Assembly (NCBI RefSeq): GCF_016901855.1
Contig: NZ_JACJKY010000005.1
Span: 62,001-126,000 of the forward strand
DNA from: Merdimmobilis hominis
GTDB taxonomy: Bacteria > Bacillota > Clostridia > Oscillospirales > Ruminococcaceae
Direction of reading: 5' to 3'
DNA: 64,000 nucleotides
Below the pieces are notes generated by a model. The model was not told the origin of the DNA and searched no databases. It saw only the letters and a program-made list of their open reading frames with translations. Position 1 is the stretch's first letter. Each line of letters begins with the position of its first letter. Position numbers and translations under genes: made by a program. Below are positions 62,899 to 64,000 of the stretch, piece by piece.

Positions 62899-64000
62899 GT
62901 GATTTCATTTTTAGAAGAAGCGGCGAATGTTGTGCCGTCGAAACGTCAGCTTGACTGGTTTGACATGGAGCTTTACGCGTTTATCCATTTCGGCGTGAAT
63001 ACGTTTACCGATCGCGAATGGGGAATGGGCGGCGAGGACGAATCGCTGTTTGACCCGCAGAAGCTTGACTGCGATCAGTGGGTGGAAGCAATCAAACGCG
63101 CCGGCTGCAAGGGCATGGTGCTCACCGCAAAGCATCACGACGGATTTTGCCTGTGGCCTTCAAAATACACAGAGCACAGCGTCAAAAACAGTCCGCATCC
63201 ACGCGATGTTGTGCGCGAGGCAGCCGAGGCATGCCGAAAAGGCGGCATCAAATTCGGTTTTTATCTGTCGCCGTGGGATCGCACGGAGTCAAGCTACGGC
63301 ACACCGGCATATAATGACTATTTCTGCAATCAGCTCACGGAGCTTTTAACGGAATACGGCGATATTTTCTATGTCTGGTTCGATAATGCGTGCGGCGAGG
63401 GCGAAAACGGCAAAAAGCAGGAATACGACTTTAACCGCTATTTTGCACTCATCCGCAAATACCAGCCGAACGCCGTTATTTTCAACGACTTTGGCCCCGA
63501 TGTGCGCTGGTGCGGCAATGAAGCCGGCATTGCGCGGGTAAGCGAATGGGCAGTGGTACCGCATGAATTTTGCCGTTATGCCGAAGTGCAGACGGGCAAA
63601 GGCCCGCTTGCAGACGAAGCGGATCTCTCGTATTTATACAATACCACGCAGTCGCTTGGAACCATGAACAATATTCTCTATAGCAAAGGACTGTCATTCG
63701 TGCCGTCGGAAATCAATATGTCAATCCGTCCGGGATGGTTCTGGCACAAAGAGGAAGAACCACATTCGCTCGAGCGGCTGTTTCATACCTATCTGACCTC
63801 CGTCGGTGCAAACGCGTGCTTCCATTTAAACGTACCGCCGACCCGTGACGGTCTGATTGACGAGCGGGATGTTATTCGTCTGCGCGAATTCGGCGAACTG
63901 ATTGCGCGGGAGTTTGGCAAGCCGATTCCATGCTCGGTCAAAAAGGCGGAAGACACGCCGCGCACCCAGCCGATTTATGAGATTACATTCGACACCCCGC
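62899..64000 (+). CDS. GH29 alpha-L-fucosidase, C-terminus cut by window
   Basis: The first 367 residues of a GH29 fucosidase: YAFIHFGVNTFTDREWG, GMVLTAKHHDGFCLWPS, and the nucleophile Asp in FYVWFDNACG. It starts with GTG at 62899, six bases after AGAGGG. No signal peptide. With the GH20-like and GH36-like enzymes it forms a set suited to fucosylated, galactosylated host glycans such as mucin O-glycans or milk oligosaccharides; this is inferred from the combination. The gene runs past the right edge. Confidence 0.93.
   Translation, partial: MISFLEEAANVVPSKRQLDWFDMELYAFIHFGVNTFTDREWGMGGEDESLFDPQKLDCDQWVEAIKRAGCKGMVLTAKHHDGFCLWPSKYTEHSVKNSPHPRDVVREAAEACRKGGIKFGFYLSPWDRTESSYGTPAYNDYFCNQLTELLTEYGDIFYVWFDNACGEGENGKKQEYDFNRYFALIRKYQPNAVIFNDFGPDVRWCGNEAGIARVSEWAVVPHEFCRYAEVQTGKGPLADEADLSYLYNTTQSLGTMNNILYSKGLSFVPSEINMSIRPGWFWHKEEEPHSLERLFHTYLTSVGANACFHLNVPPTRDGLIDERDVIRLREFGELIAREFGKPIPCSVKKAEDTPRTQPIYEITFDTP

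Overview
The window looks like chromosome of a gut Clostridia bacterium, probably order Oscillospirales. The evidence is Gram-positive ribosome binding sites, sigma-A promoters of the TTGNNN-N17-TATAMT type, Firmicutes-type TPP and THF riboswitches, ECF transporters, a NifU/NifS pair and many intracellular glycosidases. No species can be named from the sequence alone.

Layout. (1) 1 to about 8,664 is the right part of an integrated mobile element of the Tn4451 kind. A large serine recombinase and a TnpV-like protein sit at its edge. Its AT-rich cargo is an ECF transporter, a pair of ABC exporter-type half transporters and a TetR regulator. (2) 8,700 to 18,740 holds chromosomal housekeeping and sugar genes: a Nudix-acetyltransferase fusion, a decayed surface-protein gene, a sugar nucleotidyltransferase with galE, a LysR regulator divergent from a YoaK-like membrane protein, a URO-D-fold enzyme, a GH78 alpha-L-rhamnosidase, and a deletion scar joining the start of a KDG kinase gene to the end of a KDPG aldolase gene. 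(3) 18,790 to 38,060 is a large type VII (Ess/WXG100) secretion locus in two operons, with an XRE-type regulator between them. Operon 1 encodes three WXG100 proteins, a small helical protein, a lipoprotein and a lipase whose helical, probably secretion-targeting region is C-terminal. Operon 2 encodes the FtsK/SpoIIIE-type ATPase EssC, an EsaB-like protein, two small helical proteins, an FHA protein, a Ser/Thr kinase with TPR repeats, a zinc-ribbon/TPR/LRR membrane protein carrying seven tandem DEGTV repeats, a VWA protein and a zinc-ribbon membrane protein. Both operons have the same promoter layout: a GTCAC direct repeat of 12-bp period, 2 bp upstream of the -35 box.

(4) 38,070 to 50,130 holds HAD, SDR and receiver-like genes, the sulfur-transfer cluster nifS-nifU-mnmA, rnhA, thiT under a TPP riboswitch, rnpB, an ATPase, a small XRE pair, a patatin-like lipase, folT under a THF riboswitch, and a tRNA-Gln whose 3' end is repeated downstream. 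(5) 50,137 to 59,204 holds glycogen phosphorylase and 4-alpha-glucanotransferase, a Cof-type phosphatase, pepD, and a run of hydrolases. (6) 59,300 to 64,000 is a glycan-degradation cluster (GH20, GH36-like and GH29 enzymes without signal peptides), cut by the window edge.

The region most worth following up is the type VII locus. It lacks recognisable EsaA, EssA and EssB, adds a kinase/FHA/VWA set, and carries what looks like a reverse-architecture lipase effector with a neighbouring lipoprotein, reminiscent of TslA/TilA of Staphylococcus aureus.
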